Notes under the pieces: model-generated | What the model saw: only the letters and a program-made list of their open reading frames with translations | Database searches by the model: none | What the model was told of the DNA's origin: nothing | Shown: piece after piece, positions 28,859-41,549 of the stretch | Layout: each line of letters starts with the position of its first letter | Position numbering within the stretch: the stretch's first letter is position 1 | Assembly: GCA_949318235.1 (NCBI GenBank) | Contig: OX439134.1 | Coordinates: forward strand, 27,160,173 to 27,224,172 | Direction: 5' to 3' | Length of the DNA stretch: 64,000 bases | From: Ecdyonurus torrentis | Lineage: Eukaryota; Arthropoda; Insecta; Ephemeroptera; Heptageniidae | Program-made: the position numbers and the translations under genes

Positions 28859-30480
28859 TCTCTATTTTGCGTATAAAAAATGATCTACTCTTAACAATAA
28901 TAATAAAATGTTTAATCATATTATGTTTTCTGTAATAAAAAAAATCTATGATTCTTTTTTTTTTTTTAAAGGTGCTGACATCAGAAAACATAAGAAAGTT
29001 ATTTGCTTCATATTCTTGCCGTTAATAATAATAAAATCTTAAACAAGTATTTTTTATAGAAAGTTTTACTTAAAAAATACTTTTAGCATCAAATGCCTAG
29101 GTTGAAATAATAAATGCCTAAAAGGAAATTAAATTAATTTTATAGAACTTTAATTCCAATTGCAAGTTAATCCATAGTAATGCCATATAATACGGTTTCA
29201 GTATTTAAAAAAAAAAAAAAAAAAAGATATTCATCATTTTTTCGTATGGAACAATATTTGAATTACAAATAACAACAAAATATAGAGACTAAAGAGTTCA
29301 GTATGTAATCTTAATAATGCACAACGGAGCTACTTTTCACAACCGAAAAACTGAAACTGAATGGAAGTTATCGATTTTGAAATTTAAGTATTTCTAATAT
29401 TCCTCATTTAAATATCCATGGAATCGGTGCAATAGTTTTCTCATAAATCTAAAAAAAAAAATAATAATAATAATAAACGTGCTTCTCCCCGTAAGAGTAA
29501 ATGTTAAATTTAGGGGACCATTAGCTTTTCCCGCGCGCTGCCCGCGCTGTACCAATAAGCTCCATTGTACAATTACTGTATTCTACAATATTCTAACTCA
29601 TGAAATACGGAACAATGTTGAAGAAATAGAATAACTACAATTTAACAAGACCATATATGAAAGTTACAATGAATTTCAATTACAATAACATTTATTTAAT
29701 GGTTTTTAACAAATGCATGGAATCAAATTTATATTACATTGAAAATATTGCACCATGTTAACTCGGCTTTAAAACAAATTTCTTTCGTATATTGAAATAG
29801 ATACATTTGAGTAATGAAGTACATACTGTTCATACATATGACTTATATTCATGGACGCAGCAGCTAACTAAATAAGTGATGCGTGGTGACTCAAGTAGTT
29901 AAATTCTATTTTAAGTTTTCCTGCTACTCTACTAACTATACACTAATGCTGTTACTTTTTTTTTTATTTACACTTTTTGGGAACATATCTCATAAATTTT
30001 CAAACCTCAACATGTCCTCGCCCTTTAAATGACGTCATTTATGACATTGCGTTTATTTGTCCTTCTTGCGTGTTTTTTTTTTTTTTTTTTTTTTTTTAAT
30101 TTGTTTACATGAGTTATTTTTTATTACTTTACAGCATGATAGATCTCAATTATTGGGATGATATACTTTCAAATGACAGACGTATATCTAGCCTAATGAC
30201 CAATAAATGACACCTTTTTAATGGAACAAGGAATAACTTAGGATATGTAAGTGCATATTAGGATTTGATAGGATTGTCGCTGAAGCCTAAAAAGGAAGCG
30301 GTATTTGTCTGGAAAACAGAAGAAGAAACACTCTATAAAAATGACTATTGTCAATATAATGCTTAGAGATTACTTGAACTGGAGTTTTGATTCATTTGAA
30401 AGAAAAATAATGCTTGCTAATTTAAATCAAACTGAAATATTGACGAACAAATAAATTGTACTTATTGTATATGGTATAAG
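27280..30480. other. Intronic stretch with one long open frame and a weak repeat
   Basis: A 124-codon minus-strand frame (28305-27931) includes KALSEQLEQYRSLDSEKYYK and could be a degraded coding fragment. A block at 29505-29770 (TTAGCTTTTCCCG.. ACATTGAAAATATT) recurs in part at 62570-62640. Otherwise AT-rich with T43 and T26 runs. Confidence 0.3.
28813..28855. repeat. T43 homopolymer
   Basis: Uninterrupted T run. No recognisable retroposon body next to it. Confidence 0.95.
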
Positions 30481-30635
30481 GAAAAAAACACATCGCGGTT
30501 AGTATTATACTTATACCATGGTATTAATAAAGATTAAAAAACATTTAGAAAATAGTAGGTAGAGGCACGTTGAATTGAAAATGAATAAAAAGCGAAGATT
30601 CTCTAATTTATATAGTAAATTGGGACTAGAGGGAC

Positions 30636-30830
30636 CACGGACATAAATAAATACGTAATAATGATTATTTTAGTTCAAAGCAGCAACATTTATGCATAGC
30701 ATCATAATTTATGCTACAGTATAGCGATTATACCACATAGCATAATAGATAAGATGTAACTTAAAGTATTCCAAAATAGCAACATTTGTACTCTAGAATA
30801 TTAGTAAATATTCAATGCAGCAAGAATTGC
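30636..30830. mobile_element. Family C-related element, variant 2
   Basis: Starts CACGGACATAAATAAATACG-TAAT and contains GCATAATAGATAAG and ATTCCAAAATAGCAACATTTG. Those internal blocks reappear, inverted, in the composite at 25.7-26.6 kb. The right boundary is not clear. Confidence 0.4.
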
Positions 30831-30980
30831 GCAAAATTATTTTTCTTCAATATGTATAATAATGCATTACTATACTTCCTTTATAGTAAAGTTTGTTTGT
30901 TTGTTTGTTTGTTTTTGTCTTTTTTTTTTTTTTTTTTTTTTTTTTTACTGGATTGGACAGACATTGAGGTATTAAAGGTT

Positions 30981-31264
30981 ATCACTCTAAAAATTGGTGT
31001 ATTACTTTAGTTACGAATGCTAACTTGTTGAGGATAATCACTTTTAAGTTATTATGAGTATAGCTAAAACAATGCATTTTAGCAACATATTAAAAATAGC
31101 TAATTTAAGTTGTTGTAAAATTTTTTTCAGCTATTTTAAGTTAAAATAGGTATTGTTAATAATTTGATAAATGCATTATTCTAGCTACTACATATAATAA
31201 TAAGTAATAACTTAAAAGTGGTTATCTTAAATAAGTTAGTATTCGTAACTAAAGTAATGCACCA
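30981..31264. mobile_element. Family F foldback element, copy 2
   Basis: CACTCTAAAAATTGGTGTATT at the left, the matching complement ending GTAATGCACCA at the right, and the same internal blocks as copy 1. Located about 150 bases after a family C-related repeat. Confidence 0.7.
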
Positions 31265-31549
31265 TGGAAATACCATGTATTTATATGCAACATTAAGTTA
31301 ATCCGAAATTACGTTAATTACGTATGTATGGCTATAGAATTAAATTTTAAATTTTTACGAAATAATGTACAATACGTTATAGAGAATAGCAAATGAGTCA
31401 CGATAGACGTTCCACTAAAATAATAATACAATACGTGCAACAAAAATATAACTATAGTTTTGTTGTCTTTTTTGTTTATTACAATCAATATTGAATAAAA
31501 TTATTTTATTTACGTAGGTTTTCAAATGATGACATATAGGGGGGTTGGA

Positions 31550-32170
31550 TTCATATAAAAGCCAACGCCATTTGTGAGCACGAAACAACATGGTCTGGTA
31601 TGGGAAAATTACACATTTTTTTAGTTTAAAAATATTTAGCAATATTTTTTAGAGCTTTTGAACACTTAAGGCGAGAATTCAGCTACCTCGGGATTTGACT
31701 AAAAAGTTGTAAAGGAGGAAAATTCTGAAATTTAACACAGTGATAGATTAGGGTGAGATAACTTAAAAAATGCAAAAAGTTTTGGGGGTCACCATGCTAG
31801 ATTTTGAATTACGATTTTTTGAAGTTTTAGTCCCATAAGAGCCCATGTTAATTTCAATAATTAATTTCACTCTTATCTGATGGTCACGGGTGCTGAAATT
31901 TTTATCAAGGGTAGCTGTTACCATTAACTTTAAGATGGCATCAAAAAATTAGGAACTTTTATTTTTAGATTTTGAGATACAAGTGAACTGAAGAGAACCC
32001 TTAACAGGTTCAATTAGTTTTTCAAGTTTTGAAATAATAATAACAAACTAATTTTGCAAAGAAAATACCAAAAAGCCACGTCATTACTATGCTGAGAAAT
32101 GTTATTCATTGCTTCAGTATGACGTCAAAAAGCATTCAGTATGACGTCATGCGCATACACCCTATAAGGT
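31550..32170 (-). repeat. Family I repeat, copy 3, interrupted by family H
   Basis: Reverse orientation: GGTTGGATTCATATAAAAGCC at the left and ATGACGTCATGCGCATACACCCTATA at the right. Family H copy 1 (31676-32004) splits it, and the host alignment resumes at CAGGTTCAATTAG. A local duplication of the CATTCAGTATGACGTCA unit is seen at 32115-32145. Confidence 0.65.
31676..32004. mobile_element. Family H MITE, copy 1, nested in a family I repeat
   Basis: TTAA-GGCGAGAATTCAGCTAC at the left and GAACCC-TTAA at the right. Landmarks: TTTGACTAAAAAGTTGTAAA, GGTCACCATGCTAGATTTT, GAAGTTTTAGTCCCATAAGA, TTATCTGATGGTCACGGGT. The host family I sequence continues on both sides. Confidence 0.75.
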
Positions 32171-32721
32171 AGAACTTATAGGTTAATTTATATTCAAAGT
32201 TATTACAAGTATAATAACATCAAATAAATGCTGTGTAAATTTAAAAATTAACATCAAAGTAAAAGCTAGTAATTTTATTATTATTATTATTTTTTGTTAC
32301 GAGAAAAATATAAAAGTTTACAGATGGGATTTGAAAATGACGATAAAATTGCAAGTAACAGAGATGAAATATTAACAACAATCTTACAAAATGTTTTGTG
32401 TTCTGTTCAATTTTACCCTTGGAAACCAAATTCTTGGTAGAAATGTAATAAAGTTATATAAGAGAAGAAAACGAAACTATATATCATAAAGCAAACACTT
32501 TTTGTATGCTATGAATGCAAATTACTTTGCGTCTAGGAATAAATTTAAATGTATTCTATATGACTTGTGAAAGAGTTCATGTTTACCACACTTTTTCACT
32601 TCTTCATTGATATTTTGAAATTCAGTCAATATTGTCGAGAACGTCAGTTACAGACATTTAAGATTTATTTTTTACCACGTATGTGATTAAATTTAAAAAC
32701 ATTTTTATTATAAATTGAGTA

Positions 32722-33005
32722 GACTGGTCGCACTCATATTTAAGAGCCACCATTTTGTTGGTCAGGAATACATAGGCCAGCATAGGAAAAACGTTATTTT
32801 TTTTTAATAGCAAAAGAAGCTTCAAACCTCAATCAAAGCCTTATTTCTAGCTCTTAATAAGTTCAAAGAATACGAGAAAAATTTATTCAGTTGAAATAAG
32901 TTCTTATTAATGTAAAAAATTAGGAGAAATGGTGTTTCCCCTATGCTGGACAATGCATTAAGCACCACAAACATGGCGACAAAGCGCAAGGATGTGCAAG
33001 GGGTC
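32722..33005. mobile_element. Family N foldback with family I-like termini
   Basis: Left GGTCGCACTCATATTTAAGA..CATAGGCCAGCATAGG and right CCTATGCTGGACAATGCATT..AACATGGCGACAAAGCG form an inverted repeat. Each arm resembles the right end of family I, suggesting a solo-terminus foldback derivative. Confidence 0.5.
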
Positions 33006-33519
33006 TATAAAATTAAATAATAATAAACAACTTTTGAATGAAAATAGTAGAAATTTTAGATAATATAAATGACAATGAGTTTAGACGCATAGCAAAATTG
33101 TATATAGCAGAACTAAATTAAATATTAAACTATAAATAATAAACTTTATAGAATAATTATAATAATACATTATTTCTTAAAAGGGTAATGTTCAGGCTTA
33201 TATAGTAACAGCCCCAGAATAGTCTTCTCTTACACTTACATGAAATAAATAGTGGATCAAATAATATGGAGAATAATATTCATTTATGAGATAAGTTATC
33301 AGAAATATTAAATTAAAAAAAGGCAATGTTGCTAATAATTATATTGAAATTCTATATTAATGTTTCTAATATTTTTTGCTCTCAAATAAATAAAAAAATT
33401 TCAAAATGAATCATGAACTTTATTTGGTTAATAATTTTTTTGTGATATACTTTATTTTATAATGTACAGTACATGCATGATATTATTACATATCTTTCAG
33501 GGTAAATTAAAAGTACTCT

Positions 33520-33910
33520 TTCCTTGGACCTATGGTGATTGATCTCCACATTCTGTTATACTGAAACTCTGACACACATCCCTTTTATTACTTCATCTAT
33601 ACAGAGTAGACTCATAATTCGCTTCATACACTTTCTTTTACACCTATAGTACTACGTATACACAGTGGTCTTTCTCGAAGCATCTTTCAACCACATAAGA
33701 GCACGATATTTTAGACCTGCCTTTACCTTTTGGTTATGAAAAACCATTTTTACAATCCTCTCATCATTCATCTTTTCTACATGACCACCACACGTAACGC
33801 ACTTATACTTCCATACTTCTTAGTCACCTTTTCTTAAGCCTCACATTCATTCATCACCCATCATTCATTATATATTCTATCTAATCTTGTGTCACCAATT
33901 TTCATATCTA
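33520..33910 (-). pseudogene. Decayed non-LTR retrotransposon reverse-transcriptase C-terminal region
   Basis: Minus strand near 33800-33725 reads GGHVEKMNDERIVKMVFHN. This is the GHVERM-type motif downstream of the reverse transcriptase domain in many insect and crustacean LINEs. Upstream, DTRLDRIYNE and WVMNECE fit the preceding conserved stretch, and CKRKCMK follows. Several stops and frame shifts. It is a dead fragment. Confidence 0.6.
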
Positions 33911-34074
33911 AACTTTTAAAGAAATATATCATGCATTTACTAATACATTGATCAATCAAAAAGAAGAAATCCGTGTAGAAAGTAGTAGTAAAACAAAGAT
34001 GATGTTTTTCATCATAAATAGTTTAGCTCTATATAATAAAATGGTTGAAGTGTTATAAGGCTATGTTATATTTT

Positions 34075-34381
34075 TTAAAGGCGTAGAACACCTTGAACAC
34101 AAAAGTTGTGTAATATCCTAACAAACCTGAAAATCAACGTTGATTTGGCCGGAATTATTGATTTCTAATTTATTTTCCATTCACTGGCGGTCACTGACGT
34201 CACAGCTCGGCCGGTTTACGCGCACGTAAAACAAGCAAGCTGTGACGTCATTGACCGCCAGCGGCACTTCGTGAATGGAAAATAAATTAGAAATCAATGA
34301 CTTCGGCCAAATCAACGTTCATTTTCAGGTTTGTTAGGATATTACACAACTTTTTTTGTTCAAGGTGTTCTACGCCTTTAA
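34075..34381. mobile_element. Family A foldback MITE, copy 1
   Basis: TTAA-AGGCGTAGAACACC at the left and GGTGTTCTACGCCT-TTAA at the right. The arms pair along almost their whole length (about 140 bases each), with GTGACGTCA-type sites at 34195 and 34244 near the centre. Flanks outside TTAA differ between copies, which supports TTAA as the target duplication. Complete copy with no coding capacity. Confidence 0.85.
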
Positions 34382-35697
34382 ATAAAAGTTACTATTCTAA
34401 ATTATCATAATTATCAACCTCTATTCATAGTATGAAATCATTTTTATAATTCAATAAAAAATATACTTTACTGCAAAAAGATAAAATAAAACTAGGGTAC
34501 AATATTGTTAGTAAAGTTATTATTAATTACTCATAAAAAAAGTTTCAAAATATAGAGATTTTAATATAATATTTTTATGACTTAAAATGATATAATATTG
34601 GCTGGGAATTTTTTTTTTATTTCTATCTGTATATATAGACCCTCCGTGACGTCATGGTTACAAAAATAGACCAAACTCTCCCTCTCTTTTTTACCCCTTT
34701 CACCTCGTCTCCTTTCCCTTGAGACCAACACGTTTATCTTGTTTGTAACATAAAACATAGTGTCGCGGGAGTAATTGAATTAAACATTAAAAAATTTTAT
34801 AATACATTTATAAAGAAAGATTCAGCAAGTTCTCTTTTTTTGTTCTTTTCTTCTTGTATTTTTATAGTTTTTATTTTTCAATTCATATATGTAAACAAAA
34901 TAATGCTTAAGTGTCATTTTTTTAAGTCCCAAAAAGACAATAAAAGAATTTTATATTATCTACTATAGAACAAAAAGTTTATATTTTTCATTGCAACAAT
35001 GGTGTTGTTTTTATTGTTATTATTTGGGATAATATTTTCTTTATTGTTATTATTATTTTTTCCTTTTATACAGAGAAGAAAAAAGTTTTTTTCTTTTAAG
35101 TATCCCATTTTGTAACTTTGTTATCCTGCTAAAATGTTTTAAAAGGTTATCTATGTTCTTTTTAAAACTTAAATAAATATATTTTTTAAATATTTTAGAG
35201 TAGAATTTTCACGCACGGAAAAAGAGTGAAGTGTTAACTATGTTGGTTCAAAAATACAATACAATGCAGCAAAGTTGATTTTCACCACCGGAGAAATAAA
35301 GCTAAGCCTTGACTCTATCTTCTTCAGTCCCAGTCAGGTCCCAGTATAACAATACAGTGGACATCAGATAATTCAATAAAAAATTAAAAAAAAAATTGAA
35401 ACATAACGAACAAATTGAGATAAAATACAAAAATTGCGGACCAGAAAACGCCCCTGAATTTACGTGATTTTTAAGCCTATTTTGAGCATTCTAGAGTGGG
35501 TAGGATGTCTGCAAAATTAAGAAAAACTTTTTGACAAACGAGACGAATTTTGTCATTCTGAGAGCCGCACAAAAACGTGGTTAAAATATACAAAAACAAG
35601 GAAAAAAATTACTACCTATGTACATGAATCCTGTATTTTGCAATAGGTACACTATACTTTAATTTGGAACAGGTAGTTATATAAACTACAATATCAC

Positions 35698-36038
35698 TTA
35701 AGGATTGTATATAGATGGCTTATAACTCAAAATCTAAAAAGAAAACTTCCAAATTTTATTATGCCATTTGAAAGTTAATAGCAACAGCTGCCTATGATAA
35801 AATTTTCAGAACCCGTGACCATCAGATAAGAGAGAAATTAATTATTGAAATTAAAATGGGCTCTTCCAAGGGACTAAAACTTCAAAAAATCATAATTAAA
35901 AATCTAGCATGGTGACCCCCAAAATTTTTTACATTTTTGAAGATACCAAATCCTAATTTATCACTGTACAAAGATTCAGATTTTTCTGTCTTTAAAACTT
36001 TTTAGTCAAATCCCGCAGTAGCTGATTTCCCGCCTTAA
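35698..36038. mobile_element. Family H MITE, copy 2 (opposite orientation to copy 1)
   Basis: TTAA-GGATTGTATATAG at the left and CTGATTTCCCGCC-TTAA at the right. It carries the same landmarks as copy 1 in reverse complement (CCCGTGACCATCAGATAAGA, ATCTAGCATGGTGACCCCC). Complete at about 340 bp. Confidence 0.75.
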
Positions 36039-36515
36039 TTTAAGTGAATCACATCTTTATTGTAGCATATTGCACATGCATTAGGTATTATTGTAGTATA
36101 ATAATACCTGTGTTCTATAGGTTATATATTTACATTTTTAGTATTAATTTTTTTGCGTGAATGAATTAATTTTTAAAAAATTCGTGGACTGAAGAGGCTA
36201 GATATTTTACAACATACTAAATCATTAGCTAGCAAACAACAAACGAAGTGCAGAGATATGCTGTACAGCTTAATTACAGTATAATATATCATTATATAGA
36301 CATAGACATTGAGAAGTGATCGTAAACCTAAAATATATTCTAAAACGCATTTTTAAAATGCCACTTTACAATAAAAATATTATTTTAATTTAATACCACC
36401 TATACATTTATTTGTGTTCAAGATTTTTACAATGACATTTTTTATATTTGATTTAAATTTTATTAAAAATCAGGTGTAAACTTATGTAGACTCAAACTAA
36501 GGCCCGGACTTTGTC

Positions 36516-36519
<4 letters not shown>

Positions 36520-36570
<51 letters not shown>
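36520..36570. repeat. A51 homopolymer
   Basis: Longest homopolymer in the window. It follows a slightly GC-richer segment (GGCCCGGAC at 36501), so it could be the tail of an unrecognised plus-strand retroposon. Confidence 0.95.
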
Positions 36571-36571
<1 letters not shown>

Positions 36572-37376
36572 CATTCAATAACATACGCAACTTAATATTC
36601 AAAATAATGATTCGAAATAATTGAGCTAAATATTTTGCATATATTTATCTATATTGTTTTATTTACCATGAATAAAGTTAAAATATTCATTTTGAAATAT
36701 TGATGATCCGGAATATTTATTTAATAAATAATTAATTAGTTGACCAATAAATATATTCAATAAATTTTAATATAATACAAATATGATTGGTTTTAAATTT
36801 TAAATGAATTTATTTAATTGTTGGAAATGAAATATATTCATACGTGTTTTATCTACTGTAAAATAATACGACAGCGAGTCATATTATATAGTAGTAAATA
36901 TTGAAATTAATGTTTTAAAAGATAGCACTATGTTAGCTTTAAAAGTGGCATTTTTTTATTCCTTTTTTTTTTTTTTTTTTTTTTTTTTTGCAACAGTCAC
37001 AAAAAAAAATTCGTCTAGACAAATATAAATACTTTAAATTTTTAACGACGAGGGCTTAAAATTGTTCAATAATCCTTCTTTCACCCTGCCTCTATCTCTC
37101 TCTTTTTTCTCTTTCTTTTTATAATAAATGAATCAATATTTATTTATTTATTTAAAAATTTGTAGCTTTCAATGAATCCCTTTAAATTTGTTAAAAAAGT
37201 TTTTGAAATTAAAAATAATAACAAGGTCATTAAATTATGTAATTTAGTGAAAGGAAAACTTTTCAAATTAAAATATTGTGTTTATAAATGAACTTATTTT
37301 AGTGAAATTTTGTCAACATTAATTTTAATTTTTTTTTTTAACATTATATATCTAACACTATTAATTATTATATATT

Positions 37377-37470
37377 GTAACTGACTGTGCTGTAAAACAG
37401 TTGGGTTAAATTGAGAGGTTGTACGCCTGATTTCGGCCAATAAAAGCCGTTCATTATTATTATTAAAAAA
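37377..37470 (+). mobile_element. Family P retroposon 3' end, copy 1
   Basis: GTAACTGACTGTGCTG.. then CAGTTGGGTTAAATTGAGAGG and TTTCGGCCAATAAAAGCCG, followed by an (ATT)n tail. The same sequence, inverted, occurs at 18608-18692, which confirms a dispersed family with trinucleotide tail. Confidence 0.55.
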
Positions 37471-38020
37471 GGTCTATAAACCCATTTACCCATTTAGTAA
37501 ACTATGATGGTAGCGTTTGCAAAAACATGCTAAAAGTCTTATAAGTTCGAAATAATACGTTTATCCGTTCTTGAAATATGTGGTTAAAAAATCAATTTAA
37601 AAATGACTTTGTAGAGATTCAGTAAAGTTGTATATCCGATCGCAACGTTAAACTTAGTAAATTGAATTTCCTCTTCTTATGAGAGTTTGAGTATTTATCA
37701 CACACAAATTTACTTAAAATAAGAAGCTTTGATAAAAAGTACATTAAATTTTTTACTCAAGGGACTTAATTTTGTTTTATTCAAAAGCTATTATTGACTT
37801 TTGAGTCTATAGATGGAATTCATTTTAGTGCATAAAGAAATTTTATTTTTATTTTTAATAGAAGATTTGTATTTGAAAACATTTCATATTGTTGTACACA
37901 TTGTAATAAAATAATTCACTTTATTATTTTTTTTTTATTGAAAAACGATTTTGATTCATAAGTTTGCAACAATATCAAGTAGTATGCAAGTTACATAAAA
38001 ATAAATAAAACTATTATTAT

Positions 38021-38360
38021 TTTCAGGGCTGTATTCAGAAATCAGATAGATTGCACCTCAAAATCTAAAAAGAAAACTTTGAAACTTTATGATGCAATTT
38101 GAAAGTTAATAGTATCAGCTACAAAATTTTAGAACTCATGACCATCAGATAAGAGATAAAATAATTAATGACATTTACATAGGCTCTTATGGGACTAAAA
38201 TTTCAAAAAATCATAATTTAAAATCTAGCATGGTGAACGCCATAAAATTGTTACATTTTTGAAGATACCATATTCTAATGTATCACTGTTCAAAATTTCA
38301 GATTTTTCTTTCTTTACAACTTTTTAGTCAAATCCCGTAGTACCTGATTTCCCGTCTTAA
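38021..38360. mobile_element. Family H MITE, copy 3
   Basis: Same orientation as copy 2. The right end is intact (CTGATTTCCCGTC-TTAA) and the left end reads TTTTCAGGGCTGTATTCAG, so the TTAA there has decayed. Internal landmarks conserved (ACCATCAGATAAGAG, ATCTAGCATGGTGA). Confidence 0.7.
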
Positions 38361-38752
38361 AAGATATAATATTTTATTACTTTCCATGTCTTAACAGAGT
38401 AGAACAAGTCATATATATATATATTATATTATATATTTCACATACACACAAAAATGGACTATTAATAATATATGATTGTGATATGAAAATTTTAATAGAG
38501 TAATAATTTAATCATACTTTACGTAATTCAACACTAAATATAGTCTAATAAAAAATATTTTGAAGAAAAATTATTTTGTACTGCGTTTTTAAATGTTAAA
38601 TAAAAATCGCATTGTTTTACATCTGATGGAATATAGCATTATAAATTAATGGGATACAATAAGAATGATATCCCTTGTCAGTAACAACACTTCGGTAAAC
38701 ACGGTTGTGTTACTAAATTTTAACATTGCGTTAAATTTGCAATTTTATTCTT

Positions 38753-38891
38753 TTAAAGGCGTAGAACACCTTGAACAAAAAAGTTGTGTAATATCCTAAC
38801 AAACCTGAAAATCAACGTTGATTTGGCCGAAGTCATTGATTTCTAATTGATATTACACAACTTTTTTGTTCAAGGTGTTCTACGCCTTTAA
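38753..38891. mobile_element. Family A MITE, internally deleted copy 2
   Basis: The same termini (TTAA-AGGCGTAGAACACC and its complement), but only 139 bases long. The left arm runs to TTGATTTCTAATT and then jumps directly to the distal right arm (GATATTACACAAC). The central GC-rich palindrome with its CRE sites is missing. Confidence 0.85.
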
Positions 38892-39085
38892 GAAAAACAT
38901 GCTCCCAATTTCAATAGTAATAAAATATGTAGTTAACATCGGTTGTACATACATCCTTGCGCTCAATCGCCATCTTTATGAAGATAAATATAAAATACAG
39001 TAGATCATCTTTAAGAGAAATAAAATTTTCTCTAATTATTATTATTATTTTTAAAGTGTTTCGAAACTTAGCATTTATTTAATTC

Positions 39086-39414
39086 TTAAAGGAATAGACC
39101 AGAAGAAAACATAAGCATTTATATCACTAAACACTTGATGGGACTTACATAAATAACTCTCAAAACTCAACTGTATCTCCGTAGCAGTGATCAGAAAATT
39201 TCAATTTATGCAATCCGTACAACATTTTTTTTATTAATTTTTGCATGTTTCTGACATCAGAAACATAAATAGTCACGCAAATTGCATACTTTACAGTATT
39301 TTCACGGTGGGGCTACATTAGCATTCTGGTAAAAATTGTCATAAGTTTTGAAGATACCATTTCATGTTTACTCATTAAAAAGCACATGTTTTTTTATGTG
39401 GTCTATGGCTTTAA
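39086..39414 (+). mobile_element. Family B MITE, copy 4
   Basis: TTAA-AGGAATAGACCAG at the left and CTATGGCT-TTAA at the right. A short deletion has removed the CTCTCTCG stretch that other copies have before GTGGGGCTACA. The CRE octamer is mutated to TGACATCA. Confidence 0.85.
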
Positions 39415-39677
39415 GTTCTGCAGACTGATTGGAAGCAAGGAGGAGGGCTTCTTTAAAACTAATCACGTAAACTTGTGTTTAAAATAAGATTGTTCTTTCT
39501 ATGTTGTTTGTCACCACCAGTGTTATATTTCTAAAATTTAAGTGATATATTTATCTGACTTTAACACATTATTTAACAGTAATGTTGTCAAAATTAAGCT
39601 GAAATTTTTGAGTCACATTGACGTAGACAGGTTGACCACAGTAGCTTTGCTATGAGGTTCTAACAAGTCTAAGTTAA

Positions 39678-39680
<3 letters not shown>

Positions 39681-39769
<89 letters not shown>
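39681..39769. repeat. (GA)n microsatellite
   Basis: About 88 bases of GA. A (TC)n tract of similar length follows 318 bases later, so the two are complementary. Confidence 0.95.
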
Positions 39770-39771
<2 letters not shown>

Positions 39772-40083
39772 GAAGCGTATTAAATCAAGAGTCTACTGAG
39801 AATACTTTAATCTTTTGTGGTCGAGAGATCCTCCAAATCTTTTGCTTCTTTATATATTGGTGTATGTGTGTGTGTGTGTTTTCAAACTCCATATTTTTCC
39901 AATTTTTCAATCCTCTGGAGATTTAAAAAAAGTGTGACTTTTTATATATATATATTAAAAATAAGAGCTTGGCATTTGATACACAAAAATAGCTTTATTA
40001 TTATAGACGCAATATGATTTTATGTTAAAAAAAACTGCATTATTTAATGTAAAAGCATTATAATACTACTACACATAACAATC

Positions 40084-40086
<3 letters not shown>

Positions 40087-40166
<80 letters not shown>
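40087..40166. repeat. (TC)n microsatellite
   Basis: About 80 bases of TC, complementary to the GA tract at 39681. Confidence 0.95.
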
Positions 40167-40170
<4 letters not shown>

Positions 40171-41241
40171 GTATTTTTTTTTTACAACCTGATTTAAATT
40201 TTTAACTCAGACCATTAAAGCAAATATAAATAAATATCATTAATACGTATATACAGTAGCTGCATTCAAACGAGCGATTAAATTTAACCAATAAAACATT
40301 TAAAAGTAAAAATGAAAATAAAATAGCTCAATTGAATAATGTTGAAGTGAAATAAAAATCTTTACAGTAAAAGTTACTAACGGCCGTACGTTGCAGTTCA
40401 CGGTTAGCTCACGGTTAAATGGTATGCAACTTATGGCCGTAATATAAACACTTCATTGTTATATTATATTATGTAGAGTACAGCTCAACAACATAATATT
40501 TATTACTTAATTTTTATGCACGCATATCCGCACAAGCACTGTACTAAAAAAATAATAATAATAATACATACCCAAGATTTAGCTTACTGATTGCACTTAC
40601 GAAAAATAAACGTAATATCGTACGTTATTTATTATTATAATAACTAACTCTGCAAATCTAATTAGGTTACTTTTTTTTTGTTCTTGAATAAATATTTGAT
40701 TTATGAGGCATTTGAGTGTTTCTATTATATATTTTTACTGTTAATTTAATATGAAAAGTTTTTTTATTGCTATGTTTTTGTTGTTATATATTATGTACCT
40801 CTGTACTGCAATCTAACGTTGTTTGGTGCAACTCTCTGCGGTATTTTGCAAATTTAAAATGCTAATTCTGTACAACAGCAATAGTAAAGTAAAGTAGTAT
40901 TTACATGAATTTTGTTTTGAAATGTTTATCATTGCGCAACAATATTCTGTTATGGTTTTCATATATCTTGTTTAGAAATCTTCAACAATAAAAAAAATGT
41001 TATGCATAAAATATGCATGTTTCCTATTTATAATTTCCATTGTTGTGTTGTAAGTGTATTAAACTATAAAGGTGTATTTACATATTCTTTTATTGGTTGT
41101 AACTTGGCGCACCAAATTGTTAAATAATTATTTTCTTTATAAAGTCATGAAAAATAAATGAATGCATTAATTATACCTTTATGATTGATTTTCTATTAGA
41201 AAAAGAATATGACAACTATAATTGCAACATTGATGAAATAA

Positions 41242-41549
41242 TTAAAGGTGTAGAACATCTTAAACAAAAAACATGCCTAATATCCTGACATACCAAAAAA
41301 TCAATGTTGATTTGGCCGCAGTCATTGATTTCTAATTTATTTTCCATTCACAAAATGACAGATGCGGGTTTGTGACGTCACAGCTCACTGATCCACGCGC
41401 GCGGAAACAGGTGACCTGTGACGTCACAAAACCGCATCTGCCATTTCGTGCATGGAAAATAAATTAGATATCAATGACTCCGGGCAAATCAACGTTGATG
41501 TTAGGTATGTTGGGATATTAGGCATGTTCAAGGTGTTCTACGCCTTTAA
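41242..41549. mobile_element. Family A foldback MITE, copy 3
   Basis: TTAA-AGGTGTAGAACATC at the left and GTGTTCTACGCCT-TTAA at the right. It is a foldback with two TGACGTCA sites (41375, 41420) on either side of a short GC-rich loop (ccacgcgcgcgg). It is slightly more diverged than copies 1 and 5. Confidence 0.85.
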
